In this document: positions 33,870 through 42,569 of the stretch, in pieces | How the letters are laid out: each line of letters begins with the position of its first letter | Position numbering within the stretch: position 1 is the first letter of the stretch | DNA from: Amycolatopsis sp. CA-128772 | Lineage (GTDB): Bacteria > Actinomycetota > Actinomycetes > Mycobacteriales > Pseudonocardiaceae | Reading direction: 5' to 3' | NCBI RefSeq assembly: GCF_002904295.1 | Contig: NZ_PPHG01000075.1 | Location: 1 to 64,000 of the forward strand | DNA length: 64,000 nt | The notes under the pieces: generated by a model | What the model was told of the DNA's origin: nothing | Seen by the model: the letters and a program-made list of their open reading frames with translations, nothing else | Databases searched by the model: none | Made by a program: the position numbers and the translations under genes

Positions 33870-34689
33870 AGATGCCCTGCACCGCCCCGCCCGCGATCGC
33901 CGTGACGACCTTGAAGCACTTCATCGCCTCGGTCATGTCCGCCGCGTCGAACCCGACGCGGCGCGTGCCGATCTGCTCCACCGTCGGGATCACCGCGGTC
34001 GCCTGCGCCAGGTGGCTCGCGTCGAACTCCACCTCGATCCGGTGCGCCCCGACCTGCCGCTCCTCCCGGCCGGCGCGGGCCATCGCCGCCGCCGCGGCGG
34101 CGGTCAGCAGCTCCGCGGTGCGCGCCGGCGGCAGGCAGATCGCCGCGTACCGGCTCACGCACTCCTTCACCGGGACCAGCTCCGCCTCCGGAGCGTAATC
34201 ACGGGCGTCGTCACACGTTTTGTCGTCACCCGAAACGAGCAGGACAGGGACGCCGTACTCCGCGGCCATGACCGCGTTCAGCCGCCCCTCGCTCGCCGGG
34301 ACGTCGTCCAGCCACACCCCGGTGATCTGGTTCTCCAGGTAGGTGTGGGAAAGCACCCCGTCGAACCCCGCACCGGCGTGGTAACCGAGGAACACCACCC
34401 CGTCCACGCCGGCCTCGACGCCCTGCATCATCGACAGCGGCTTGTGCCGCCCGGTCAGCATTCGCGCCCGCGGGTCCAGGTCCTCCAGCAGCAGGTTCCG
34501 CTGCGACGAGTGCGCCTCGTTGACCAGCACATCGGTGGCCCCGGCCGCGTACAGGCCGGCCAGCACCGCGTTGACGTCGCCGGTGAACAGCCGCCGGAAG
34601 CGATCCCACTGCGGAGAACCGGGCACGACGTCGTCGGTCCAGGTGACGCCGGTGGCGCCCTCCATGTCCGCCGAGATCAGGATGCGCAT
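33862..34689 (-). CDS. M55 family D-aminopeptidase (DppA-like)
   Basis: 275 aa zinc peptidase family that removes N-terminal D-residues from peptides. The residues known from B. subtilis DppA are at matching positions: Asp8 and Glu10 (ISADMEG), His60 (VNEAHSS), His104 (LGYHAG), His115 (VLSHT) and Glu134. Length equals the family norm. The ATG is seven bases behind TAGAGT (leaderless). It overlaps the following M20 gene and faces away from the Dpp transporter genes, the same gene association as the B. subtilis dpp operon but split into two divergent units. Confidence 0.93.
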   Translation of the reverse strand: MRILISADMEGATGVTWTDDVVPGSPQWDRFRRLFTGDVNAVLAGLYAAGATDVLVNEAHSSQRNLLLEDLDPRARMLTGRHKPLSMMQGVEAGVDGVVFLGYHAGAGFDGVLSHTYLENQITGVWLDDVPASEGRLNAVMAAEYGVPVLLVSGDDKTCDDARDYAPEAELVPVKECVSRYAAICLPPARTAELLTAAAAAAMARAGREERQVGAHRIEVEFDASHLAQATAVIPTVEQIGTRRVGFDAADMTEAMKCFKVVTAIAGGAVQGIYG

Positions 34690-34696
34690 GCCGGGC

Positions 34697-34702
34697 ACTC
34701 TA
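34697..34702 (-). promoter_or_regulatory. Leaderless -10 for D-aminopeptidase
   Basis: TAGAGT on the minus strand, seven bases before ATG 34689. Confidence 0.5.
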
Positions 34703-34800
34703 ACCAGCCCGCGGCGCCTCCGGACGCGGAATGCCCCCTTCCGGATGTCACGGTGCGTGATCGCGAATGGATCGATAACGATCGGGCACTCGGCGGGGCG

Positions 34801-34838
34801 GCAACATATTGCGCAGTTGTCCCGACATGTGGTTACTT
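34801..34838 (+). promoter_or_regulatory. Possible promoter of dpp transporter operon
   Basis: TTGCGC (34809-34814) and TTACTT (34833-34838), 18 bases apart. The -35 overlaps a perfect small inverted repeat GCAA-CATA-TTGC (34801-34812), and CGAT-AACG-ATCG lies ~35 bases further up. Weak but the best candidate in the divergent gap. Confidence 0.3.
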
Positions 34839-34868
34839 CTCGTCTTCGGGGAGGCTCACAAGCGAACG

Positions 34869-36701
34869 ATGGGGTGGTTTTCGGTGCAGTTCCAACGCAG
34901 ATGCGGGCGGTTCGCCCGCGTGGGCGCGGTCGTCGCGGCCGCGACACTCGCGGCGATCCCGCTCGCCGTTCCCGCGCACGCCCAGCAGGCCAAGGTGCTG
35001 CGGGTGGCGCTCACCACCGGCATCGACCACCTCAACCCCTTCACCGCCGTGCTGTCGGCCTCCACCCAGATCGGCCGGTTCACCTTCGAGTTCCTCACCG
35101 TCCCGGACGCGGCGAAGGCCGAAGCCTCGCCCGCGCTCGCCGAGTCGTGGACCCCGTCGGCGGACAAGCTGACCTGGACGTTCAAGATCCGCAGCGGCGT
35201 CAAGTGGAGCGACGGGCAGCCGGTGACCGCCAAGGACGCGGCCTACACCTTCAACCGCATGCTCACCGACGAGAACGCCCGCACCGCCAACGGCAACTAC
35301 GTGGCCAACTTCGAGACGGTCACCGCCCCCGACGACACCACGCTCGTCATCAAGACCAAGACCGTGCAGGTCAACATGAACCTGCTCGACGTGCCGATCG
35401 TGCCCCAGCACATCTGGGAACCGGTCAAGGACCTCAAGTCCCCCCAGACCGACACCCTCGCCGTCGCCGGCGTCTCCGACGGCCCCTTCCAGGTCACCGA
35501 GTACAAGCCCAACGAGTACGTCAAGTTCAAGGCCAACAAGGACTACTGGCGCGGCGCGCCGAAGGTCGACGAGCTGCAGCTGCTGCAGTTCAAGGACACC
35601 GAGGCCGCGGTCAACGCGCTCAAGCAGGGCGAAGTCGACGTCATCAACCGGCTCAACCCCAACCAGTTCGCCGCGCTGCAGGGCCAGCAGGGCATCACCA
35701 CCAACGCCGCCCCCGGCCGCCGCTACGACGAGCTGGCGCTCAACTTCGGCGTCACCGACAACGCCAACAACCCGATCGGCGACGGCAACCCCGTCCTCAA
35801 GGACCTCCCCGTCCGCAAGGCGATCGCCCAGGCGGTGGACACCAAGACCATCGTGGACAAGGTGCTCAAGGGCCTCGGCCAGGTCGGCGGCGGCGTCGTG
35901 CCCGCCGTCTACGCCGCCTACCACTGGGACCCCAGCGACGCCGAGCGCATCAAGTTCGACCTCGCCGCCGCCAACACCACCCTCGAACAGGCCGGCTACA
36001 AGAAGGGCCCCGACGGCGTCCGCACCGCCCCCGGCGGCGCGAAGCTGGAGCTGCGCCTGACCGGGCACGCCAACCGCAGCTACGACCAGGGCGTCGCCCA
36101 GTACGTCACCGGCTGGCTCAAGGACATCGGCGTCACCGTCAAGCAGGACCTGGTCTCCGACGACGAGCTGTCCGACCGCACCTCCACCGGCAAGTACGAC
36201 CTCGCCATCGGCGGTTACGGCACCAACCCCGACCCGGACTACGCGCTCTCGCTGCACACCTGCGCCGCGCGCCCCACCCCGGACGCCAAGGGCGGCAGCA
36301 CCGACACCTTCTTCTGCGACGCCGCCTACGACGAGCTCTACAAGAAGCAGCTCACCGAAACCGACGACGCCCAGCGCGCCGGCTACGTCAAGCAGGCCCA
36401 GGCCCGCCTCTACAGCCAGGTCCCGACCATCGTGCTGGACTACCAGAACGCCCTCGAGGCCTACCGCTCCGACAAGTTCTCCGGCTTCACCACCCAGCCG
36501 CAGCCCAAGGGCGCCATCCTCGAGCAGACCGGCTACTGGGGCGTCTACGGCGCCACCCCGGCCGGCACCACGAACACGGCCGACAGCGGCAGCGGCAACA
36601 CGGTGCTGTGGATCGTCATCGGCGCGGTCGTCGTGGTCGTCCTCGTCGGCGGCGGCATCATGCTCGGCCGCCGCGGCAAGTCGGCGGAGGACCGCGAATA
36701 A
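34869..36701 (+). CDS. Oligopeptide ABC transporter substrate-binding protein with C-terminal anchor
   Basis: 610 aa SBP_bac_5 protein. A signal peptide (RVGAVVAAATLAAIPLAVPAHA-QQ) is followed by the family core: LRVALTTGIDHLNPF, LAESWTPSADKLTWTFKIRSGVKWSDGQPVTAKDAAYTFNRM, DVINRLNP, VRKAIAQAVD and YDLAIGGYGTNPDPDYAL. There is no lipobox; instead the C-terminus carries one membrane helix (VLWIVIGAVVVVVLVGGGIML) and a short charged tail, so the protein is probably held in the membrane from its C-terminus. GTG 34884 with GGGGTGG before it is an alternative start. First gene of a four-gene operon. Confidence 0.9.
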   Translation: MGWFSVQFQRRCGRFARVGAVVAAATLAAIPLAVPAHAQQAKVLRVALTTGIDHLNPFTAVLSASTQIGRFTFEFLTVPDAAKAEASPALAESWTPSADKLTWTFKIRSGVKWSDGQPVTAKDAAYTFNRMLTDENARTANGNYVANFETVTAPDDTTLVIKTKTVQVNMNLLDVPIVPQHIWEPVKDLKSPQTDTLAVAGVSDGPFQVTEYKPNEYVKFKANKDYWRGAPKVDELQLLQFKDTEAAVNALKQGEVDVINRLNPNQFAALQGQQGITTNAAPGRRYDELALNFGVTDNANNPIGDGNPVLKDLPVRKAIAQAVDTKTIVDKVLKGLGQVGGGVVPAVYAAYHWDPSDAERIKFDLAAANTTLEQAGYKKGPDGVRTAPGGAKLELRLTGHANRSYDQGVAQYVTGWLKDIGVTVKQDLVSDDELSDRTSTGKYDLAIGGYGTNPDPDYALSLHTCAARPTPDAKGGSTDTFFCDAAYDELYKKQLTETDDAQRAGYVKQAQARLYSQVPTIVLDYQNALEAYRSDKFSGFTTQPQPKGAILEQTGYWGVYGATPAGTTNTADSGSGNTVLWIVIGAVVVVVLVGGGIMLGRRGKSAEDRE

Positions 36702-36703
36702 CC

Positions 36704-37729
36704 ATGACCGCCCCCGAACAGGCCGCGGTGCTCGCCGATCCCGGCGAGCACCGCGGCGGGACCGGCACCGCCCGGTTCGTGCTCACGAAGCTCGTCGAAG
36801 CCGTGACCAGCGTCCTGCTGGTGATCGTGCTGTTCTTCTTCCTGTTCCGGATGCTGCCCGGCGACCCGGCCGCGGCGATGACCCGCGAGCGCGTCACCAG
36901 CCCCCAGCAGATCGCCGAACTGCGCGAGAAGATGGGCCTCGACAAGCCCCTCCTCGTCCAGTTCGGCAACTACTTCCGGGACCTGTTGCACGGCGACCTC
37001 GGCGAATCCCGGCTGCTCAACAACGGCCGCCCGGTCGCCGACATGATCGGCGAACGCCTGTGGCCGACCATCCTGCTCGTCGGCAGCGCCACCCTGCTCG
37101 CCGTGGTCATCGGCCTGTGGCTGGGCATCCGCGCCGCCTGGCGCCGCGACAGCTTCTTCGACCGCAGCCAGACCGGGCTCGCGCTGACCCTGTGGTCGGT
37201 CCCGCAGTTCTGGCTCGGCCTGATGCTGCTCGTGGTGACCAACGGGTTGTTCCCCAGCCGCGGCATGCACTCACCGGACGCCGCTCCGGACTTCCTGTCC
37301 CAGACCCTCGACGTCCTGCACCACCTGGTGCTGCCGTGCGTGACGCTGCTGGCGGTGTTCTACGCCCAGTACATGCTGATCATGCGGTCGTCGCTGCTGG
37401 GGGAGATGAACGCCGACTACCTCACCACCGCCCGCGCCAAGGGCCTGCGCGACGACCTCGTCCGCCGCCGCCACGCCGTCCCCAACGCCCTCCTGCCGAC
37501 CACCACGCTGGTGTTCATGCAGTTCGGCTCGGTGCTGGCCGGCGCGGTCACCGTCGAAGCCGTGTTCAGCTGGCCCGGCCTCGGCCAGCTGACCTACGAC
37601 GCCCTGCACGGACCCGACCTGCCGGTGCTCCAAGGCGTCTTCACCGTGCTGGCGAGCGCGGTCGTGCTGATGAACCTGCTCGCGGAACTGCTCTACCGCG
37701 TGCTCGACCCCAGGGTGCGTACCTCATGA
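36704..37729 (+). CDS. Peptide ABC transporter permease (DppB-like)
   Basis: 341 aa inner-membrane permease with about six helices. Seen: the first helix VTSVLLVIVLFFFLFRMLPGDPA, the large first periplasmic loop (TRERVTSPQQIAELREKMGLDKPLLVQFGNYFRDLLHGDLGES) typical of DppB, and the EAA cytosolic loop MNADYLTTARAKGLRDDLVRRRHAVPNAL that contacts the ATPase. It starts two bases after the binding-protein stop. It forms a heterodimer with the next permease. Confidence 0.94.
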   Translation: MTAPEQAAVLADPGEHRGGTGTARFVLTKLVEAVTSVLLVIVLFFFLFRMLPGDPAAAMTRERVTSPQQIAELREKMGLDKPLLVQFGNYFRDLLHGDLGESRLLNNGRPVADMIGERLWPTILLVGSATLLAVVIGLWLGIRAAWRRDSFFDRSQTGLALTLWSVPQFWLGLMLLVVTNGLFPSRGMHSPDAAPDFLSQTLDVLHHLVLPCVTLLAVFYAQYMLIMRSSLLGEMNADYLTTARAKGLRDDLVRRRHAVPNALLPTTTLVFMQFGSVLAGAVTVEAVFSWPGLGQLTYDALHGPDLPVLQGVFTVLASAVVLMNLLAELLYRVLDPRVRTS

Positions 37730-38622
37730 CCACCGCCGAGACACCCCGGCAGATCGCCTGGGCCCGCCGCCGCGCGTCGCTGAGCAGGACCTGGCGCGAG
37801 TTCGCCGGCCAGCGGGCCGCGCTCGCCGGGCTCGTCCTGCTCGGCGCCACCGTGCTCGTGGCCCTGCTGCTGCCGCTGATCAGCGACCAGACCGGCCTCG
37901 ACGTCACCAAGGCCACCGGGCAGCCGCTGGCCCCGCCGGACGCCGAGTTCTGGCTCGGCACCGAAAACTTCGGCCGGTCGGTGCTGCTGATGACCGTCTG
38001 GGGCACCCGGATCTCCCTGCTCGTCGGGTTTTCCGCCGCGCTGCTGTCGGTCGTCATCGGCACCCTGATCGGCATCACCGCCGCCCACTTCGGCGGCTGG
38101 GTGTCGGCCACCCTGCTGCGGTTCACCGACTTCTTCCTGGTCCTGCCCTCGCTGATCCTCGCGATCGCGCTGTCGGCGGTGCTGCCCAAGGGCGTCGGCA
38201 CGATCATCATCGCGATCGGCCTCACCGCCTGGCCCAGCACCGCCCGGCTCGTCCGGGCCCAGACGCTGACCATCGAAAGCCGTCCCTACATCGAGCGCGC
38301 CCACGCCCTCGGCGGCGGCCACCTGCACATCATCGGCCGGCACGTCCTGCCCGGCGTGATGCCGCTGGTGCTGGCCAACACGACCCTGGTGGTCGGCAAC
38401 GCCGTCATCGCCGACGCGACCCTGTCCTTCCTCGGCGTCGGCGACCCCAACTCCATCACCTGGGGCCTGGTGCTGGAGAACGCGCTCAACAACGGCGCCA
38501 TCAGCCGCGGCGCCTGGTGGAACGTGCTCCCGCCCGGCATCGCCATCGTCCTCGTCGTCCTCTTCTTCACCCTGGTCGGCCGGGGCCTGGAGACCGTGTT
38601 CAACCCGAGGTTGAAGAAGTGA
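37726..38622 (+). CDS. Peptide ABC transporter permease (DppC-like)
   Basis: 298 aa. N-terminal soluble stretch, then LAGLVLLGATVLVALLLPLIS, the DppC-type segment PDAEFWLGTENFGRSVLLMTVWGTRISLLVG and the EAA loop ESRPYIERAHALGGGHLHIIGRHVLPG. Overlaps the dppB-like stop by four bases (ATGA), so translation is coupled. Partner of the preceding permease in peptide import. Confidence 0.94.
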   Translation: MTTAETPRQIAWARRRASLSRTWREFAGQRAALAGLVLLGATVLVALLLPLISDQTGLDVTKATGQPLAPPDAEFWLGTENFGRSVLLMTVWGTRISLLVGFSAALLSVVIGTLIGITAAHFGGWVSATLLRFTDFFLVLPSLILAIALSAVLPKGVGTIIIAIGLTAWPSTARLVRAQTLTIESRPYIERAHALGGGHLHIIGRHVLPGVMPLVLANTTLVVGNAVIADATLSFLGVGDPNSITWGLVLENALNNGAISRGAWWNVLPPGIAIVLVVLFFTLVGRGLETVFNPRLKK

Positions 38623-40268
38623 CCACCCCGCTGCTGCAGCTCACCGGCCTCACCGTCACCTACGCGGTGGGGGACACCGACGTCCCCGCCGTCCGCGGCG
38701 TGGACCTCACCCTCGAACCCGGCGGCACCCTCGGTGTCGCCGGGGAATCCGGCTCGGGCAAGTCCACCGTCGCGATGAGCGTGCTGCGCCTGCTGCCGCG
38801 CACCGCGAAGATCACCGGCGAAATCTCCCTCGACGGCGAAGACGTCACCATCATGAAGTGGGGCCGGCTGCGCGCGGTCCGCTGGGCCGAGGCGTCGGTG
38901 GTGTTCCAGGGCGCCATGCACGCGCTCAACCCGGTCCGCAAGATCGGCGAGCAGATCGCCGAACCGCTGCGGCTGCACCCGGAGGCAGGCAAGGCCCGCA
39001 CCGACGCCGAGGTCGACGCCCGGGTCGCCGAACTGCTCACCCAGGTCGACCTGCCCCCGAGCCGGGCCGGCGCCTACCCCCACGAGCTCTCCGGCGGGCA
39101 GAAGCAGCGCGTCATGATCGCCATGGCGCTGGCCTGCTCGCCCCGGCTGATCATCGCCGACGAACCGACCACCGCCCTCGACGTCATCGTCCAGGCCCAG
39201 GTCCTCGCCCTGCTCACCCGGCTGGTCGCCGAACAGCGCATCGGGCTGATCATGATCAGCCACGACCTGTCCGTGCTCGCCGCCACCTGCGAACGCATCG
39301 CCGTCATGTACGACGGGCAGATCGTCGAAGAGGGCCCGAGCGCCGAGGTGATGGGCTCGCCGAAGCACGACCACACCCGGGCGCTGGCCGCGGCCTTCCC
39401 GACCGTCGGCGACCCGGTGTCGCGCTTCGCCCCGGCCACCAGCACGCCGTTGCCGCCCGAACCGCCGGAAAGGGCGGTGGGGGAGCCGCTGCTGGCCGCG
39501 GAGAACCTGCGGGTGTCCTTCCGCGACCGCACCGGCAAGCGCATCGACGCCGTCGCCGGGGTCGACCTCACGGTGGCCCGCGACGAGGTCGTCGCCCTGG
39601 TCGGGCAGTCCGGCTCCGGCAAGACCACCCTCGCCCGTACCCTGCTCGGCCTGCAGAAGCCCGACTCCGGCGTGGTCCGCTACGCCGGGAAACCGGTGCC
39701 GGCGTCCGGCGCGGGCCTCAAGGCCTACCGCCGGCAGGTCCAGCTCGTCCTGCAGGACCCCACCAGTGCGCTCAACCCGGCCCACACGGTGTACGAGGCC
39801 GTCGCCGAGGGCCCGCGGATCCACCGGCTCGCCGACGAGCGCGCGGTCGTCCACCGGGCCCTGGAAGCCGCGGAACTGCGGCCGGCGGAGAAGTACGCCG
39901 ACCGGCTCCCGCACCAGCTCTCCGGCGGCCAGCGCCAGCGCGTCGTCATCGCCGGCGCGCTGGCCCTCGAACCGTCGGTGGTGGTGGCCGACGAACCGGT
40001 CGCCTCGCTCGACGCGTCCGTGCGCGGCGAAATCCTCGGGCTGCTGCTGCGGCTGCGCCGGGAACTCGGCCTCGCGGCCCTGGTGATCACCCACGACCTG
40101 GGCCTGGCCTGGAACATCGCCGACCGCGTCGCCGTGATGTACCGCGGCGAGCTCGTCGAAACCGGGACCGTCGAGCAGGTCCTGCTCGACCCGCAGCACG
40201 AGTACACGAAGTCCCTGCTGGCCGCCCTGCCGGGCGGCACCGCCCAGCGCCGCACCGTCGGAACCTGA
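38619..40268 (+). CDS. Fused dipeptide ABC transporter ATPase (DppD-DppF)
   Basis: 549 aa carrying two complete ATPase domains. First: Walker A GESGSGKST (42-50), signature LSGGQKQR, Walker B LIIADEPTTALD. Second: Walker A GQSGSGKTT (329-337), signature LSGGQRQR, Walker B VVVADEPVASLD. DppD and DppF are usually separate; the single-chain form is common in actinobacteria. GTG 38619 overlaps the permease stop. The operon has all parts of an importer. After it, 47 bases lead to mptB without a visible terminator. Confidence 0.95.
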   Translation: MTTPLLQLTGLTVTYAVGDTDVPAVRGVDLTLEPGGTLGVAGESGSGKSTVAMSVLRLLPRTAKITGEISLDGEDVTIMKWGRLRAVRWAEASVVFQGAMHALNPVRKIGEQIAEPLRLHPEAGKARTDAEVDARVAELLTQVDLPPSRAGAYPHELSGGQKQRVMIAMALACSPRLIIADEPTTALDVIVQAQVLALLTRLVAEQRIGLIMISHDLSVLAATCERIAVMYDGQIVEEGPSAEVMGSPKHDHTRALAAAFPTVGDPVSRFAPATSTPLPPEPPERAVGEPLLAAENLRVSFRDRTGKRIDAVAGVDLTVARDEVVALVGQSGSGKTTLARTLLGLQKPDSGVVRYAGKPVPASGAGLKAYRRQVQLVLQDPTSALNPAHTVYEAVAEGPRIHRLADERAVVHRALEAAELRPAEKYADRLPHQLSGGQRQRVVIAGALALEPSVVVADEPVASLDASVRGEILGLLLRLRRELGLAALVITHDLGLAWNIADRVAVMYRGELVETGTVEQVLLDPQHEYTKSLLAALPGGTAQRRTVGT

Positions 40269-40315
40269 TACTGCGGAAACCCCGGACGAGCGCGGTGTGT
40301 AATCTCCGAACGGAA

Positions 40316-41851
40316 ATGGCGACCACCACCGACCCCGCACAGACGCCCTCGGCCGGACTGGCCGAGCGGCTTCGCGTGCCTTCGCGATTCCCGTACCGCA
40401 CGATCGCGATGGGCACGGTCGGCAGCACGTTGCTGATGATCGCCGCGCTCGGCGCCGGCGGCATCCTGATCTCCGACCCGGTGCTCGGCCACGGCCCGCT
40501 GTCCTGGGTCCGCTACGGCCACGGCCGCATGCTCGCCAACGCCGTCCTCTACACCGGCTTCGGCCTCGTGGTGTGGGCCTGGGTCCGGCTTGGCCGCTAC
40601 GTGCTGCTCGGCCGCGTCGGCAGCCGCCCCGTCCTGATCGCGGCCGGCTGCTGGATGGCGCCGCTGCTGGTCTCGCCGCCGCTGTTCACCCGCGACGTCT
40701 TCTCCTACCTCGGCCAGGGCGCCCAGCTGCTCTACGGGCTCGACCCGTACGCCAACGGTCCCGCCGAGCTCGACGTGCTGCCGAACGTCGTGCAGAACGT
40801 CCACCCGCTCTGGCAGACCACCCCGGCCCCGTACGGGCCGCTGTTCCTGCTCATCTCCAAGGGCGTGGTCGCCACCACCGGCGACAACATGATCCTCGGC
40901 GTCATCCTCATGCGCGTGGTGCTGCTGGTGGGGCTGGCGGGCACGCTGTGGGCGCTGCCGCGGCTGGTCAAGCACCTCGGCGGCAAGCTCCCGGTCGCGC
41001 TGTGGCTGGCGGTGGCCAGCCCGATGATGGTCATCCACCTCTTCGGCGGCCCGCACAACGACCTGATGATGCTCGCGTTCCTCACCATCGGCGTTCTCGC
41101 CGCCCTGGAACGCAAGCACGTCGCCGCGGTCGTCCTGGTCACGATCGGCATGCTGATCAAGCCCACCGCGGCGATCGCGCTGCCGTTCCTGGTCTGGATC
41201 TGGGCCAACCACCTCACCGGCGAGTCGAAGGTCCGCAACTTCCTGCGCGCCGGCGCCGCCTCGGTCGGGCTGTTCCTCCCGGTGTTCGTCGCCGGCACCT
41301 GGATCTCGCTGGGTTCGCTGAACCTGGGCTGGTGGTCCGGGCTGAAGGCCCCGCAGCTCATCGCGAACTGGCTCAACATCCCCACCGGCATCGGCGAGGT
41401 GTTCTACAACCTGGTCCACCTGATCGTGGACGTCCAGGTCTCGCCGTTCGTCACGGTCGCCCGCGCGGCCGGCATGCTCCTGCTGATCGCCATCGGCATC
41501 CGCCAGTGGTGGCTCGGCCGCGGCGGCGGCACCGAGGCGGTCTACCGGGCCGGGATTTCCCTGCTGGCGGTGGCGATCCTCATGCCGCCGACCCTGCCGT
41601 GGTACCTGACCTGGGGTTTCGTCCTGCTGTCGGCGTTCAAGTGGCAACCCCGGCACCTGGCCGTCGTGGTGGCGGTCTCGGTGTTCGTGACGCTGGTGTA
41701 CTACCCGACCGGCGAGCAGGCCCTGTACGACTGGTGGTTCATCGCCGGCGTCGTCCTGGCCAGCCTGTACTCGGCGGCGTCCCTGCTGCGCCCGGACCCG
41801 CTGGGCATCATCGACGCGTGGCGCCGCCCGGAGAAGTTCCTGCGCGACTAG
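40316..41851 (+). CDS. MptB-type polyprenol-phosphomannose alpha-1,6-mannosyltransferase
   Basis: 511 aa GT-C glycosyltransferase with about twelve membrane helices. SPPLFTRDVFSYLGQGAQLLYGLDPYANGP carries the acidic residue of the first periplasmic loop (RDV), which is diagnostic of this group, followed by TPAPYGPLFLLISK, ASPMMVIHLFGGPHNDLMML and MLIKPTAAIALPFL. In mycobacteria and corynebacteria such enzymes extend the mannan core of lipomannan/LAM. TAATCT (40300) ten bases upstream is a possible -10. Its TAG stop lies inside the left copy of the 24-base repeat. Confidence 0.88.
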   Translation: MATTTDPAQTPSAGLAERLRVPSRFPYRTIAMGTVGSTLLMIAALGAGGILISDPVLGHGPLSWVRYGHGRMLANAVLYTGFGLVVWAWVRLGRYVLLGRVGSRPVLIAAGCWMAPLLVSPPLFTRDVFSYLGQGAQLLYGLDPYANGPAELDVLPNVVQNVHPLWQTTPAPYGPLFLLISKGVVATTGDNMILGVILMRVVLLVGLAGTLWALPRLVKHLGGKLPVALWLAVASPMMVIHLFGGPHNDLMMLAFLTIGVLAALERKHVAAVVLVTIGMLIKPTAAIALPFLVWIWANHLTGESKVRNFLRAGAASVGLFLPVFVAGTWISLGSLNLGWWSGLKAPQLIANWLNIPTGIGEVFYNLVHLIVDVQVSPFVTVARAAGMLLLIAIGIRQWWLGRGGGTEAVYRAGISLLAVAILMPPTLPWYLTWGFVLLSAFKWQPRHLAVVVAVSVFVTLVYYPTGEQALYDWWFIAGVVLASLYSAASLLRPDPLGIIDAWRRPEKFLRD

Positions 41852-41871
41852 CTCCCGGCCCAGCCGCTCCA
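41848..41871. repeat. 24-base direct repeat, left copy
   Basis: Begins CTAGCTCCCGG and is identical to 42168-42191, exactly 320 bases away. It holds the mptB stop codon on the plus strand and, on the minus strand, codons Trp-Ser-Gly-Trp-Ala-Gly-Ser-stop. Confidence 0.95.
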
Positions 41872-42141
41872 GGTGATGGCGGCATGGAGGACGACCGCTG
41901 ATCGGTGGACGATGGCGAGCTTGTCGTAGCGTGTGGCCAGACCACGCCATTGTTCGAGCAGGGTGAACCGTCGCTCGACGACGTTGCGACCGCGGTAGAT
42001 GATCCCTTCGACCATCGACCTGGCATCGGAGAACGGTCGTCCTTGTTTGCCGGTGCGGGCGGGCAGCAGGTCCTCGGTCAAGGCCCGCTGATCGTCGGAG
42101 AGCAACTGAACCCGCGACACGCTCGGCACCATCTCAGCCAC
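41848..42141 (-). pseudogene. IS5-family transposase remnant, internally deleted
   Basis: A 97-codon frame joins two ends of an IS5/IS427-type transposase: the N-terminal VQLLSDDQRALTEDLLPARTG ... SMVEGIIYR and the C-terminal GRNVVERRFTLLEQWRGLATRYDKLAIVHRSAVVLHAAITW. The entire DDE core between them, roughly 150-200 residues, is gone, so no activity is possible. The last seven codons come from the flanking direct repeat, not from the transposase. It may still be translated but has no plausible role. Confidence 0.85.
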
Positions 42142-42167
42142 CAGCCGAAGCCTTTGTCAGACACGCC
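41872..42167. mobile_element. 296-base IS5 remnant between direct repeats
   Basis: Holds the collapsed transposase gene and one outer end (minus-strand GGGCGTGTCTGACAAAGG, 42168-42151), which looks like an IS5-group terminal repeat. No matching inverted end is found at the other side. Confidence 0.75.
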
Positions 42168-42191
42168 CTAGCTCCCGGCCCAGCCGCTCCA
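42168..42191. repeat. 24-base direct repeat, right copy
   Basis: Identical to 41848-41871. On the minus strand it provides the last seven codons and the stop of the F420-dependent oxidoreductase. Confidence 0.95.
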
Positions 42192-42569
42192 CGTGTGCAC
42201 GTCCGTGACCACCACCGCGTGCTCCGGCGGCCGCTCGGCGTACTGCTCGTACTTCGCCACCAGCCACGACACCGGCTCGGCGCCCGGCGCCTCCACCCGC
42301 GCGACGCCGTCCGCGCGGGCCCACCACAGCCGGGACCAATCCTCGGCGTAGCCGTCGGCCAGGAAGCACACCGCCGGGTTCTCCGCGATGTTCCGCAGCC
42401 GCCGCAACGCCACCGTCGTCTTCGGTTTGTGGTCCACCGCGAACACCACCACGTCGCCGCGCACCGCGAACGTCACCGGCACCAGGTGCGGCACCCCTGA
42501 AGCCGACACCGTCGCCAGCCGCGCGACCCGCGCCGCCGTGAACCGCTCGCGGGCCTCTTCCGGCGTCAC
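42168..42569 (-). CDS. PPOX-class F420-dependent oxidoreductase (TIGR03668-like)
   Basis: 133 aa split-barrel flavin/F420-binding protein. Seen: FTAARVARLATVSASGVPHLVPVTFAV, DHKPKTTVALRRLRNIAENPAVCFLADGY and WWARADGVARVE, in the order of the TIGR03668 family of actinobacteria. The substrate is unknown. GTG 42569 overlaps the stop of the S66 gene by four bases, making it the last gene of an S9-S66-PPOX operon. Its final seven codons lie in the 24-base repeat next to the IS remnant, so the gene escaped disruption. Confidence 0.88.
   Translation of the reverse strand: MTPEEARERFTAARVARLATVSASGVPHLVPVTFAVRGDVVVFAVDHKPKTTVALRRLRNIAENPAVCFLADGYAEDWSRLWWARADGVARVEAPGAEPVSWLVAKYEQYAERPPEHAVVVTDVHTWSGWAGS

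Noticed and set aside
41872..42167. A functional transposase or a MITE.
   Set aside because: The catalytic core is missing and only one terminal repeat is recognisable, so it is neither an active IS nor a proper two-ended MITE.
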